Source of the DNA: Trematomus loennbergii
Lineage: Eukaryota; Chordata; Actinopteri; Perciformes; Nototheniidae
Length of the DNA stretch: 64,000 bases
Assembly: GCA_012861695.1 (NCBI GenBank)
Contig: JAAOOA010000026.1
Span: 21,674,001-21,738,000 of the forward strand
Reading direction: 5' to 3'
The notes under the pieces were generated by a model that made no database searches, was not told where the DNA came from, and saw nothing but the letters and a program-made list of their open reading frames with translations. Numbering within the stretch: position 1 is the first letter of the stretch; every line of letters begins with the position of its first letter. The position numbers were made by a program, and so were the translations under genes. Shown here piece by piece: positions 22,476 through 33,780 of this stretch.

Positions 22476-24741
22476 CAGGGGTGGGCATTTTACGGCCCGC
22501 GGGCCACATCCGGCCCGTTGGCCGGCCTTGGCCGGCCCGTGAGGTTGATCATAAATTATAACATAATGAAAAAAAACAGCAACCTTTTCAAAATAAAAGC
22601 AACACAGCTGTATTGCTTGCATGGCGTAAATACTTTTCTAACTGTGTTGCTTTTATTTTGAAAAGGGCGCTGCTGTTTTTTAAATTTATTTACGTAAACG
22701 CGCATGCCGTGAACAGCTACGAGTGATGCTGGCCGGCTAGTCCTCGAAATGTCCGCTAAGGGCAAAAAAAGAAAGATCGATACTGAATGCCGCGTTTTCA
22801 ACAAGACATGGACCGCTAAGTATTTATTTACAGAAGTGAAAGGTAAAGCTGTGTGTTTAGTTTGTGGTGCGCAGGTCGCTGTGTTCAAGGAGTACAATTT
22901 GAGTCGCCACTATGCTACCAAACACGCAGATAAATACAAGAACCTGTCTGAGGAAGAGCGGGCAAAGGGGTCGGATGCTTTGCTAGCTAAGCTGCAAAGC
23001 CAACAACACATTTCACAAAACATTCCACATCCAGAGATGCAGCTGTCAAGACGAGTTATGTCTTCAAATTAAAAGTAACCGTTTTCGGACGGAGAGTTCA
23101 TTAAGGAGTGTGTTGGACTCTGGCACTAATATGCCCGGAGAAAAAGGAGGCATTTGAGAAAGTGCCGCTCTCCCGACGCACTGTTACGAGGAGAATTGAG
23201 GACATCGCGGGAAATCTGGAGCTTCAGCTGCAGAACAGAGCGGTCAACTTTGACTTTTTTTCCTTGGCTTTGGATGAGAGCTGCGATGTACGTGACACTG
23301 CCCAGCTACTCATCTTCCTACGTGGGATAACTACAGACTTCAAAATCACGGAGGAGCTGGCAGCCATGCAGTCAATGAAAGGACAACAACAGGGAGTGAT
23401 TTGTTCACGGAGGTAAATGCATGTGTGGAAAAGTTGGGACTGAAATGGGACAAGCTGGCAGGCGTGACAACGGATGGTTGTCCAAATCTGACAGGGAAAA
23501 ATGTTGGACTATTGAAGAGAATGCAGGATAAAGTGACAGAAATTAACCCTGAGCAGAAATGGTATTTTTGCATTGTATTATACATCAGGAAGTGTTGTGT
23601 AAGTCAGTGTTAAAAATTAACCATGTTGTTGATGTTGTAACTAAAATAGTTAACTTCATCAGGGCAAGAGCATTGAATCACAGACAGTTTGTTGCACTTT
23701 TGGAGGAAAGTGAGACTGAACATCGTGACATACCCTACCATGCAGCTGTCAGGTGGCTCAGCCTGGGCAAAGTGCTGAAAAGAGTATGGGACCTGAGAGA
23801 AGAGATTCAAGACTTCTGTGTGAAGAAAGGAAACGACATCCCACAGCTTTCAGATGCAGACTGGATGGCAGACCTTGGTTTTGCTGTAGATGTGACTGCA
23901 CTAATGAGTGAACTAAATGTCAAACTGCAAGGCAAGGGCCTTTTTGTGCATGACATGTACAGTGCAGTGAAGGCTTTCATGAGAAAGCTGCAGCTTCTCT
24001 CAAGCCAAATGGAGGACAACATTCTCACGCACTTGCCAACACTGAAGGAAGCCACACCATCACTGATCACCTCCAGAGGTACTCATCCATGTTAGAAGCA
24101 CTGCATGGTGAGTTTTCAAGGCGATTTAAAGACTTCAAAACAGTTGAGAATGAAATGAACATGATCTTTTCCCCATTTACATGCCATGTGGATGATGCAC
24201 CCAGTGATGTTCAGCTTGAACTCATTGACCTGCAGTCTGACACACTTCTGTCAGAGCACTTTAGGTCAGTCTCACTGCCTGAGTTTTACTCTTCCCTGAA
24301 AGAGGAGAACTTTCCACACATCAGGAGACGTGCTCAGAAGATGATGGTCCTCTTTGGATCTACCTACATATGTGAACAGACATTCTCAGTGATGAAGTTC
24401 AACAAATCCAGATACAGATCCTCTATCACTGATGATCACCTCTCAGCTGTCCTTCGCATATCCACCTCAGACATTGAACCAGATTTCCGTGCACTTGTTC
24501 AAGCCCAAGACAGACTGGATTTTTCTCACTGAACAAGTAAAATAACTGAAAAACAAAAATCAAAAGCACTCATTTCTTTTTGTATAAAGCTGATTCATTT
24601 CTTATCTTTAACATACTGTAAAACACCTTTTCAGTATTGGTATATTGAGCAGAATTAAGTTCAACTTATTTTTGATTCGGCCCCCCAACACAGCTCGAGT
24701 TTCTGAAGTGGCCCCTTGTAAAAAATAATTGCCCACCCCTG
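22476..24741 (+). mobile_element. full-length hAT (Charlie-type) transposon with 8-bp TSD
   Basis: The 2266-bp element has perfect 12-bp inverted ends CAGGGGTGGGCA / TGCCCACCCCTG and a perfect 8-bp duplication GAGTAACG at 22468-22475 and 24742-24749. It carries a broken transposase gene (22749-24532). Perfect flanks with a disrupted ORF indicate that the insertion has decayed in coding capacity but kept its structure, and the ends could still be mobilised in trans. Confidence 0.95.
22749..24532 (+). pseudogene. hAT transposase (BED finger, RNase-H-like, hATC), broken
   Basis: Starts MSAKGKKRKIDTECRVF, with a BED-like zinc finger CLVCG...NLSRHYATKH at about residues 36-60, then DDE/RNase-H-like segments (FFSLALDESCDVRDTAQ near 23260, WDKLAGVTTDGCPNL near 23450, HCIIHQE near 23570). 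A C-terminal hATC dimerisation region (STYICEQTFSVM, NKSRYRSSITDDHL) ends at the stop at 24530-24532. The architecture resembles Charlie-type and GTF2IRD2/ZBED-like proteins. The frame is interrupted at 23072, 23416, 23613 and 24095, so no intact protein is possible. Catalytic-region residues are readable across the separate frames. It sits within the ZNF intron, in opposite orientation. Confidence 0.9.
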
Positions 24742-24749
24742 GAGTAACG

Positions 24750-25028
24750 GGTGCGCACTGCGCAGATATTTTCGGCTGATGAACCACTGACTGACAGGCA
24801 AAGTGAGGTGAGTGGTTGCATATTTAATGGTTTCAGGCAAGACGAAAAGTAGCTAAATGGAGTTAAATCAACACCTAACTGGTGTTTCAATATTTATAAA
24901 GACACTTTATTTGAGGGCAGAGTGTGAATGAAAATGTCAGTTCACCAAGCTAACATTACAGGATTATGTTTCACAAAACATTTATAAAATAAATAAGCCT
25001 CAAGCATTCACACTCTTATTTATAACGC
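24750..25028. other. gene-free stretch
   Basis: AT-rich sequence between two transposons. I see no domain, repeat end or RNA gene. Confidence 0.5.
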
Positions 25029-25757
25029 AGGGCTCGACAGTAACGGTTGCCAGCCATTCAGAAAAATTGTTAACCACTTCTTGGCCTTTGGTTGCCATCA
25101 GTGGCAACCACTTTTTAACATGAAGAAATAAGGACAGCAAACAGCTAAATGTGCACCCCAAAATAGATAAATGTTAATTATTTGTTGTATTAAAAGTAAT
25201 TATTGTTGTGACCAGTCTGAACCTGATACTTAAGTTGTACGTGCATTGGTGTGATTACGGAGCCAGAAAGCGATGCACGTTTACTCGCGTGCGCGGTGCG
25301 CCGTATGTTTGTTTTACAAAAAATGGCGAAGCAAATTAAGTTGTTTGACTGTGGGGTAAAAAGTTCGGCCAACCCGTTAACATCTACTACCAAAATAAAA
25401 GTGTAAAACGAAACTTTACCATAGGAAAATATTGGCATACAAATATAATCACTTCTATAAAAAGGTAACACATTTTAAATATAGTTAGACATATTAATAA
25501 ATAATTTACAGCATTAATAAGTAATATCTAATTCTTAACTGTGAATGGTTTTCATTTAGTTAACATTAGAAATGTATTAGTCTGGCCAATCCAAGACTTC
25601 AATGCTGAAGGGCAACGGATGACGAAACTAGCGACTTGCTCAATTCATTTGTGAAGAACATGACAACAGCTGCACTACTGGTGTTTTGTATACCAGCAAT
25701 TGAGGGTGGACAAGTTTACTACCACTTTAATTTCAAATAATTATGTTAATTACTTAA

Positions 25758-27023
25758 AGTGGACCTATCATGCTATATTGAACAAATATATTGTAGGGCC
25801 ATACCTATATAAAACATGTCTGTGAAGTGTTTTTTTCAAAATACCAAACAGATCATGCATTTTAGCCATGCCTCATTTCGCTCCATTTGCTCTTTTCCAG
25901 CCCTGTTTTTGCAAGGGCTGATTCTGTGACTGTAGCTTTAATGCAAATGAGCTGCAGCTGACCACGCCCCCCTGCAGGAGAGGGGGCGTGCTCTGATCAG
26001 CTGGGCTCTCAGAAGAGGGGGAGGAAAAGAGAGGCTCCGTCCTCCGCGTTTTATTCTTATATGATTATATAGAGTTGTTATTCATTTGTTTTAAAGGCAA
26101 GGCAAGTTTATTTATATAGCACCTTTCAACACAAGGCAATTCAAAGTGCTTTACAAAAATGGAAGACATTATGAAAATGGCATTTAAAATCAGTCATTAA
26201 AAGAAAAGATTATAAAAGAAACATTAAAAGAAAAAATACATGGATAAAAGTTACAGTGCAGTTTAAGATGTGAATAGTTCAATTAAAAGCAGCGGCAAAA
26301 AGAAAAGTCTTCAGCCTGGATTTAAAAGTAGTAAGAGTTGCAGCGGACCTGCAGGTTTCTTAACGGTAAAGCTCAATAAATAACAAAGAAGACCGGCACT
26401 TTTCTAATTTTGTCCGGAAGATTTAAACTTTAACGGACATGTTGACCGGCGAAAAAAATCTAACTGAAACTCTGCTGCACGGTCCCCTCGTCCCTTGGAA
26501 GAGGCAGAGAGGTGGGTGTTTGTCATCTGCTGGTGGACTACCGGAGAGAATTACAGCGAGGGAGGGATTGCATTGAATTACAGCAGCAGGAGCAAACGCT
26601 TGCCTCGGGGAGGGAGAAAAAGAGCCAGAGCGTCCACAGCGGAGAATAAACAGAAGGGCAACCATGGCAACCATGCGCGGTACGTCTTCTTCACTGCTTT
26701 TGTGGCAGACTACAGCGCCACTTACAGGCCTGGCATATGTACTACAGCGTCTCCAGCGCTTTCGAGCGGCAATGGCCATGGCCCACCCCCCATTCCCCTG
26801 ATAGGTGGAAAGTTGCCCATATAGGCGGAGCACCCTGTTTCTGACGTCAGAACAATTTCAAATCTGTATCAGCTCCGTTGCAGCCCCGTTTTTAGGGATT
26901 TGGGTATGGAGGAAAAGAGAGAGGGTTGTGTTCTCTGACACTTGGTGAGTTCCCTGACACACCGGGGACACATATTCATGTATAAAAGACGTACAAAAGT
27001 GCATTTTGCATGATAGGTCCCCT
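25758..27023. mobile_element. TTAA-flanked non-autonomous element (Kolobok/piggyBac-like)
   Basis: TTAA at 25754-25757 and 27024-27027 brackets a 1266-bp element with ends AGTGGACCTATCATGC / GCATGATAGGTCCCCT. A related copy in opposite orientation lies at 54129-55103. The interior includes an L2-like 3' end (about 26100-26370) and a GC-rich part (26400-26830) whose open frames lack recognisable domains. No transposase is seen. Confidence 0.85.
26100..26370 (-). repeat. L2-like LINE 3' end nested in the TTAA element
   Basis: CAAGTTTATTTATATAGCACC and TTCAAAGTGCTTTAC are characteristic of the 3' end of a fish L2-type LINE in reverse orientation. Only the tail and adjacent UTR are present. Confidence 0.7.
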
Positions 27024-27216
27024 TTAATGTAAAGCATTTGAACATTATTTTGTGTCACATTTTCATTATTAAGTTGATGTACAACTGTATAGTATCTTAA
27101 TTATTTAAAATATAAGGTGACTAAAAATGGCAACCGTATTTTCAGTTTTGGCAAACAAAAGCTGATGCCTGGTTGCCAGCCTGGCAACCACTTTTAAAAG
27201 TTAGCGTTGAGCCCTG

Positions 27217-28189
27217 TAACGCTTGTGATTTTTTAAAGTTTTGAATGGTAACTGCCTATGTTTGTAGCTTGATTTAGAGAGGTTGTGTTTGTTCGTTCCA
27301 GTAATTAGCCGTGTCCCGGCTATCGGTTCAGCTAAATATTGAAGCTAAATTGGCACGTTTCGGAGAGGTTGTGTGTATTCGTGCCAGTAATTAGCTGTGT
27401 CCTGGCTCTCTGAATTGTACCTTGTTAGCCCCTGCTATGTTCTGAAAGCTGGGCCATTGCTGTGAAGTGGAACTTGCAACTTTTTTCTGGTTCAGCTAAA
27501 CCGAGTAAACGAGTAAAATGCTAAATGTGTTCAGAAATAGCATTCATATTGTGTATGAATGCTATTTTTTACTCTTGAAATGGGGGAAACAAATTTGTAT
27601 TTCTGTTGTTTTAGAAATATTTTATAGAAAAGAAAGGAATATCTTTAGTTTATTTCATCGACATACAGTGCCCATAAACCACATGTCCCACAATGCATCT
27701 ACTTCTGTGACCTGCGCATTGAAGCGTCTTAATATCAGCCCTTTGTAGCAGCGGGAACAGTCCGTGCTGTAACTGTTGTACTTGTGTGCATCTTATTCTT
27801 TGTCATGTTCTCAGTTCCTATGACTTTATTAAGGTCTGCTTCATAATGTACTTACATAATTGTTCTCTATTTCAGGTGCAGATTTAGAAGATTTACATTT
27901 TGCTGCAACTGGATGAAGTGGACTTGCAAGTTGTGATGCTCATTTTAAGTTTCTTATTAGTATCGTGTGCCTCTACAGTGACATGTTTCCATGTTGTGAT
28001 ATTACATTCTTGAATCTTTATGTGTTTAAAAAGAAAATAGTTTCAGGTTAATGACAGTTTTAGAGTGTATTGGTGAATTTATGTTAATATGTTGGAAGTG
28101 TGTCACAAAGAAACTTGTACTTTAAGAGGACATTTAATGTTAATTTCAGTATTTAGTGTCTCTACTGGGACATGTCTCTATGCTTTATG
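27217..28189. other. gene-free stretch with an 86-bp imperfect duplication
   Basis: GAGAGGTTGTGTTTGTTCGT...CCAGTAATTAGCCGTGTCC starting at 27277 is repeated, diverged, starting at 27363 (86-bp period). A splice-acceptor-like CTCTATTTCAG lies near 27877. No coding exon can be supported. Confidence 0.6.
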
Positions 28190-28345
28190 CTGTATGAATG
28201 CTTGTTGTTTGTATGTTGTCTTCTCCTGAGTGTGTAAGTCTCTTGTTTCTTTTTGTATTTGTGATGGCACCTCAAAAAAAGGAGTAGCTCTACTCATCTC
28301 ATTGTACCGGTATAATGACAATAAAGGATTCTATTCTTCTTTAAT
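28190..28345 (+). repeat. LINE 3' tail
   Basis: GTACCGGTATAATGACAATAAAGGATTCTATTC at about 28306-28338 is a CR1/L2-like 3' terminus with a poly(A)-like AATAAA. No protein-coding part remains. Confidence 0.6.
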
Positions 28346-28439
28346 GTTCAAAAAGCTCTTTATTTTTCTCATACTGCCTGTGCTGCAGCACCTCTTTTCA
28401 CCCTCTGCCCTATTTGTAAAATGAAATGTTATAACTCAT

Positions 28440-28874
28440 GTGCATGTATGTATATCACAACTCATTCAGTCTGGCTCCAGCAACCCAAAGCGTCTGTTCT
28501 CCACCATCAGCAAACTTCTCAAACCCTGTGACAACGCCACCGAACAGTGCAACTCCTTCCTCTCGTTTCTCCAAACCAAAATCAGCAACATTTACAGCAA
28601 TCTGACACCCTCATCAGCACCCCCCACCTCCCCTCCAGGCTCCCCCCTTCACCTCACAGCCCCTGTCCCACTTCTCCCCTGTGACCCCCATGCAACTGTC
28701 CGACTTCAAGACTGGAATGAACTCCACCTGCACACTTGACCCAATGCCCTCCAAATGTGTTAGAGACCTGCCATCTTCCAATTCATCGCCACCATCATTA
28801 ACTCTCCCTCAGATCTGGATCAGTTCCCCCCTCTCTCAAACTGGCTGCTGTCAAACCCATTCTCAAAGACCTGG
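28440..28874 (+). pseudogene. L2-like LINE, 5' half before reverse transcriptase
   Basis: In broken plus-strand frames the sequence reads NPKRLFSTISKLLKPCDN, NSFLSFLQTKISNIYSNL, then a MNSTCTLDPMPSK block. These are the conserved linker parts between the endonuclease and reverse transcriptase of L2-type elements. It stops at CCTGG (28870-28874), where the GGCCTCATTTATAA element begins. The left-arm L2 (10270-11642, -) resumes at the very next L2 codons (GGACTC), so the two halves flank the same ancestral insertion site. Confidence 0.82.
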
Positions 28875-30251
28875 GGCCTCATTTATAAAGGGATATACGC
28901 TCAAAAAATGGTGTACGCCAGTTTCTACGCAATGTTTGCGATTTATAAAATTCTAACTTGACTGGAAAATGTGCGGTTCTCCACGCAAACTCTAACCCAT
29001 GCACTAAGCACACAAACGGGGGAGACGAGAAACTGCGACACCGTTGGCAGAAGGAAGAATGGAGAGAAATATGTGGAAATAATACCATAAATAAAATGTT
29101 ACATCTCATTTATCAAATATGAAGAATTCATTTTCAAACATTGATTAAAGCCAATCTTAAAGGGCCCATGTCATGGCCATTTCCACTGACCATAATTCCA
29201 TTGTTGAGGTATACTAAAATAGATTTATACTGTGCAATTTTCCAAACTCACATTGGTTTCGCATACAGCATCTCTGTAAAGTATGTGTATTCAGCAGTAT
29301 TCACTCTCTCCACTAAACGACTCGTTGGAGCTCTTGCCCCCCCCTCCCTGTGAGCCTAGTGTGCTCCGATTGGTCAGCTCGGCCACTCTGTTCTGATTAG
29401 TCAACCACCAGAGAGGCTCCGCCCATGTCTAACAGTGCTTTTTTCGGCTCGCTCTCAGCGGAACATCAGTCTTATAATAGCGTCGGTACAGCCGTATATT
29501 TTATACGCTAACTAACCGAACTGTACCTACAACTGTTGTTATAGAAGAGTAAGTTATTTTTACCTGTAATAAACTACTACTGTTTGATGAGAAATCAAAT
29601 CATGGTTTGCTATATATGAATGATATGTTATAGGAGCAAATAATTTAGGGAAGAAAGGATAGGCCTACTCAGTATTTCCATCAAACTTTATTTTTAGAAA
29701 TGTACAAAATGAACATAAATATACATATATACACGGTATATCATCCATTCCTCCCCGTTGTCGGCATCTTGCCTGGGCGCAGCCGGGGCTTTTTAGGACG
29801 AGGCCTCAGTGTGGTAGTCCCGTCCCCGTGATGTATTTTCCGCCAGGATCTGGCTGGACGAAATCAAATGCAAATCACAAAATATTAGAGAAACTTAGTT
29901 GTTTTAGATTCGTTAGTAGTAGTTGTGGTAGGAGTGTGGATCTATCTAATCCATCTATATAATCAACACAGTAAGCTTGCCAGCTAATATGCTAACCTAG
30001 CTTTCTTGTTTACCTTAGCAAACATGATATGAACGTTAGCTCGGAGGAACGGCAACTATAATGGAGTGTAATAAAACTACTATGAACAAAAGCTAGTGGT
30101 TCATATTAGGCTAGCAATAACGTGTTTATAATTGCAATCTTATACGGGTAGTCTGCTACGTTCGGTCATACAATGTTTCCCGCTAGCATGTATAGCTAGC
30201 CTCGTTAGCTATACATGCTATCAGCGTCGGAGGACAGCCAACTGTAATGTA

Positions 30252-30440
30252 CCGTCCTTTGGGGTCTGTGAGCGGGAAAAGAGAGGGGATTTCCTCGTTG
30301 TCTCTGCTGGAAGTGTGAAATAAACAGAGTCCCCATTTCAGGGACACCACTTGGAGGTCTCTAGGCCGTCCTTTGGGGGTCTGTGAGCGGGCAAAGAGAG
30401 GGGATTTCCCCGTTGTCTCTGCTGGAAGTGTGAAATAAAC
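30252..30440. repeat. 114-bp tandem duplication
   Basis: CCGTCCTTTGGGGTCTGTGAGCGG through GGAAGTGTGAAATAAAC begins at 30252 and again at 30366, with few differences. The flanking sequences (GTGGTTCATATTAGGC at about 30097 and 30548) are also duplicated, indicating a larger roughly 450-bp duplicated unit inside the Kolobok-like element. Confidence 0.8.
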
Positions 30441-30984
30441 TTAGTTGTTTGATGTTCGTCACTTGCCAGCTGGATTACAATGCTAATCTACGTTTGCTAG
30501 TTGTTCAGTTGTTCAATATGCTATACTATACTATGAACACCAGATAGTGGTTCATATTAGGCTATCAAGCACATGTTTACAATTGCAATCTTATATGGGT
30601 AGTCTGCTACATTCATTGTAACTGGCATAAAAACAATTTTTTTTCCAGAGCAAATTCATGTCTAGCTCTTAGTAGCCTTGTTGTTTAGCTCGGTAGCATA
30701 CACGCTCGGAACGCCAGCTATAATGTAATTACGTTTCGCGACTGACCGTACGGTAAATCACCTGGAGTATACTGTCTATGAGTATTTCGTGTGTGAATGC
30801 AGACATTCTCATGCTATGAGATACATGTATGTAAGGCCATCTGCTGATATTAGAGTTGATATGGAAACACTAGCAACTTAGTTAGCACAGTTAGCACTGG
30901 CTTAGCAGTCCGAAACATGTTTACACATTTAAACAGTCATGGTAGATACCTTGTTTGATAAATACACAAATAACAATGCAAACT

Positions 30985-31308
30985 TACAGGTTGTGTACCC
31001 GAATCTTCCCCTGCTCCAAACGGTCCAAACAAACTAGGAATAGCATCGTCCTTCAGTTTCAAATGCTGGGCATATCCGGCCTCAAACTGGGCAATGTTTT
31101 GGAAGCTTTCGTCTGTGAAATGCCGCACACACAGTAACGTTCTTCGAACCTCTGAAGGAACAGTGTTAAACAGAAATTTCAACCACTGACTTCGTCGTGG
31201 TTCTTCCGTCGGTAGGACAAACAGCTCAGATTTCTCCTCACATTTCAGGAAACAGGTCCTTGGCATTGGCATGACTGGATCGATTGTGAACTGAACCAGA
31301 GCTTCCAA
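30985..31308 (-). CDS. THAP-domain exon (partial gene)
   Basis: The minus-strand frame starting at ATG 31308 gives a THAP-type zinc finger: Cys pair CFLKC at about residues 19-23, invariant Trp in SQWLKFLF, the C-x2-H of LLCVRHFTDESF, and AIPSLF in the position of the family AVPTIF box. It stops being domain-like at GEDSGTQP, where CCT/GTAAGT is a good splice donor, so translation beyond it is intronic. THAP domains bind DNA and form the N-termini of P-element and Kolobok transposases as well as host THAP proteins. Here the exon lies inside a TTAA-flanked element, favouring a transposon origin. No partner exon could be identified with confidence; 29760-29880 (-) has an open basic segment that might be a 3' exon. 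Confidence 0.7.
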
Positions 31309-32487
31309 CAGTAAATGTTATGCTGGCAGAGGGTGCGGCCAGCGCCGCTGGGTGTGGCCATAGCTCTTCGGGATTGGTCCATTTCGTTCCGGGTACCGCA
31401 TGACATCATGCCGTACCCGGAACTAAATGGAAGACTCAAATGGGCAGTGACGTATCTCCAACGAGGCGTTTTGGGGAGGTCTTTTCTGTGTTAGAGTTTT
31501 ACTCGCTACAGGGTGTACTTTGAGGGTTTTGACTCTGCACACCGTTTACATGCATAAAGACCTTCATAACACACAAGGGGACGGGCAATAACCGGAAAAG
31601 CATGACATGGGAGCTTTAAAATGATTAAACAAACGCCTGTTTGAGACTCCTCAGTGCACACAAAAACATAACTTGGAGAAATAAATAAATACGGATGTTA
31701 TTTAAAACAACCTCGAATATGTTGTGTTAATGTTATGAAATGTTTTCTCATAAATGATGCGGTAAGCAGGAGGACAGAATTACGTCTAAACTGACGCCGT
31801 TTTGCATTTCTATAGGTTGTAGATACGAGCATGGTTTTATATACCATCACGTTTTATCGTGTTTTATGCCGTTTGCCAAGACTTGATAAGTCGCTCGTAA
31901 AACACAGGAGGTATGGAAACTAAGAACACCATATGTGGTAAATTGTACAGCTAATATAACACAACACATTAGTTGTATTTCCTTTAACTGGTGGATTATG
32001 GATATATAGTTGCTGATCGACAGCTGGAACACAAACCACCAAATACAACAAAATAATTCAGATCCAGTCGTCATGACTCCACTCCGGAGGGATTCCCCGA
32101 TCATTTCTTACAGTTTCTCATCAAGGGGTGTCTCCTGTCCCCGGTACAAACACACTGCCTGAGGAAGGTTATGTGTATTTTTTTTGTCATTAACTTTTTT
32201 CGGACCACTTATTTATTTATTTTGGTGACGATCCGACCTTCATGCGGCTACTCTGGTTCAAATTGCATCCACCAAACAATATGATTTATCTTGACCTCCC
32301 CAAAATAACCAAAATCTGACACGGTGTGAGATGTCTTTTTAGCTGTTCTGTCGTCATTTCCTGCGATCTTCTTCATGCAGTCAGTCAAAATGAATGAATG
32401 AATGGGCGTTTCTTTGACTATTTATAGGCAAATATGGGCGTTACGAGTCGATTGTGATTTATAAAGGGAAACAGGCGTAGGAAGTGC

Positions 32488-32950
32488 TGTTTTAATAAGA
32501 GCTGTGTGTGTCAGCGCTCTGCTTCCACTCCCTGCACTGCAGCCGTGCCTGCAGTCCCTCCCCTCTCAAGCACGCTCTAAGTGCCTCCCCTCTGTCGTGC
32601 ACGCGCTAGCTGCCAGAGCATGAGAGAAAACGAGAAGCATGGCTGCAAGTGGGAGTGCAACTGCCGCTGCGCCTCGGCTTGTTGACAAAAAGACGCCAGA
32701 AGCGAAATTTGGAAGTATTTTAGCTATATCTCTGACAGTGAGGGCAAGCCTACGGACACCACGAGGCCTGTCTGTAAGAAATGTTTTAGATCCCTGCAAA
32801 CCAAGGGAGCCAACACATCAAACTTGGCTAAGCACCTCGCCGACCGGCATCCAGAGCTGTTTAAAGAATTTAAAGACAGACAGGTTAGCGAATGTGATAG
32901 ATAACATAATTACATCATGCTCAAGCCCATGCCCTCAAATCTAAGTCAAA
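32488..32950 (+). pseudogene. hAT/ZBED-type transposase N-terminus (BED finger), frameshifted
   Basis: The ATG at 32639 opens MAASGSATAAAPRLVDKK. A one-base frame change near 32695 then exposes a BED finger: IWKYFSYISDSEGK, CKKCFRSLQTKGANTSNLAKHLADRH (C-x2-C ... H-x4-H). It ends at GACAG/GTTAGC, a splice-donor-like site near 32885. This resembles the first exon of ZBED-like/Ac-type hAT genes. No downstream catalytic part is present before 33315. It occupies the position where part of the L2 element is missing relative to the left arm. Confidence 0.7.
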
Positions 32951-33314
32951 CAAGTGTAATTTATTTTGTGACAAACTAACGTTTTCGTAGTTTGACGAGG
33001 CAATTAATGGCAATGATAACTGTCTAATATGGCTATCTTTTTAGCTAACTTACCAATGTGGCTAACATCTGCAATGTACATTTTTTCAATAATTATTTAT
33101 ATTACTTTACTATTACATGTTAATAAAATATAAAGTTAACTATCAAAGAAATCACATAAACTCAAGTATAAAGAAGAGACCATGTTGTAAGAAAACACTT
33201 AACAGATAAACTACAATTTTATTGATCACGAAAATAATAAAAGAAAAGTATCGAAAAAGAATCGGAATCGCAATTCTTGACTTGGTATCGGTACCAAAAT
33301 GTTGGTATCGTGAC
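32951..33314. other. gene-free stretch
   Basis: AT-rich sequence with GGTATCGGTACC-like words near 33285. No gene or defined repeat end is recognised. Confidence 0.5.
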
Positions 33315-33442
33315 ACTACAACACACTCCACTCTCACCAACTGTCTCTCAGAAATAAAAGCATGGATGCAAACAAACTATCTCCAACTGAACAGTGCCAA
33401 ATCCGACATCATCATCGGCCCCCCATCCCGTACCATTTTTTA
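33315..33442 (+). repeat. L2-like LINE fragment, inverted match to about 10985-11110
   Basis: ACACACTCCACTCTCACCAA through CCCCCATCCCGTACC is the reverse complement of the corresponding left-arm L2 segment. It then joins sequence that in copy A lies at about 7635-7660, so roughly 3.3 kb present in copy A is deleted here. Confidence 0.85.
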
Positions 33443-33479
33443 ATTCATTATTGAATTGTGTGCATAACAACCCTGCTGA

Positions 33480-33780
33480 AAAAACCAGCATAGACCAGCT
33501 TAAGATGGTTGCTGGTGTTAGGCTGGTGTTAGGCTGTGTTAGGCTGGTGTTAGGCTGGTGTTAGGCTGGTGTTAGGCTGGTGTTAGGCTGGTGTTAGGCT
33601 GGTTTACCAGGCTGGACAAGCTGGCCAGGCTGTTCTGGCTGGTTCAAGACCAGCCTGGTCAGTAAACCAGCATAGACCAGCATGGATGTCATGCTGGTCT
33701 ATGCTGGTTTTAGCTGGTAGTTAAGCTGGATGCTGGTGAAGCTGGTATTTATGCTGGTCTACCAGCAGTCTTGCTGGCTA
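33480..33780. repeat. GCTGGTGTTAG tandem repeat
   Basis: About ten consecutive GTTAGGCTGGT units (11-bp period) begin near 33516, within the terminal CCAGC-rich zone of the element. The matching zones at 37218-37600 and 2640-2990 are similar but differently arranged. Confidence 0.85.

Larger units (their letters stand above)
25029..27216. mobile_element. CAGGGCTCGACAGTAACG-ended element hosting a TTAA insertion
   Basis: The left end CAGGGCTCGACAGTAACGG with GTTGCCAGCC and the right end GGTTGCCAGCCTGGCAACC...GTTGAGCCCTG are imperfect inverted termini. TAACGC occurs at both edges. The element is interrupted by the TTAA-flanked element at 25758-27023. The exact target duplication is unclear, and no protein is recognised. 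Confidence 0.6.
29161..31615 (-). mobile_element. TTAA-flanked element carrying a THAP exon (Kolobok-like)
   Basis: TTAA duplications lie at 29157-29160 and 31616-31619. The ends AGGGCCCATGTCATG and CATGACATGGGAGCT are imperfect inverted repeats (12 of 15). The 2455-bp element carries a THAP-domain exon on the minus strand and an internal duplication (30095-30440 against 30545-30620, plus a roughly 114-bp repeat starting 30252 and 30366). TTAA duplication together with a THAP domain fits the Kolobok superfamily. No catalytic domain was found, so it may be a deletion derivative. Confidence 0.75.
28875..32487 (+). mobile_element. GGCCTCATTTATAA-ended element, right-arm copy with nested insertion
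   Basis: It starts GGCCTCATTTATAAAGGG directly after CCTGG and is split by the TTAA-flanked element 29161-31615. It resumes at about 31620, and 32115-32487 matches 11785-12152 inverted. The right terminus is lost near GGAAGTGC (32487). The remaining sequence at 31620-32115 is AT-rich and non-coding. Confidence 0.75.

Noticed and set aside
26423..26833. Overlapping 136- and 109-codon open frames
   Set aside because: Both lie in the GC-rich interior of the TTAA element; the related copy at 54129-55103 does not preserve either frame.
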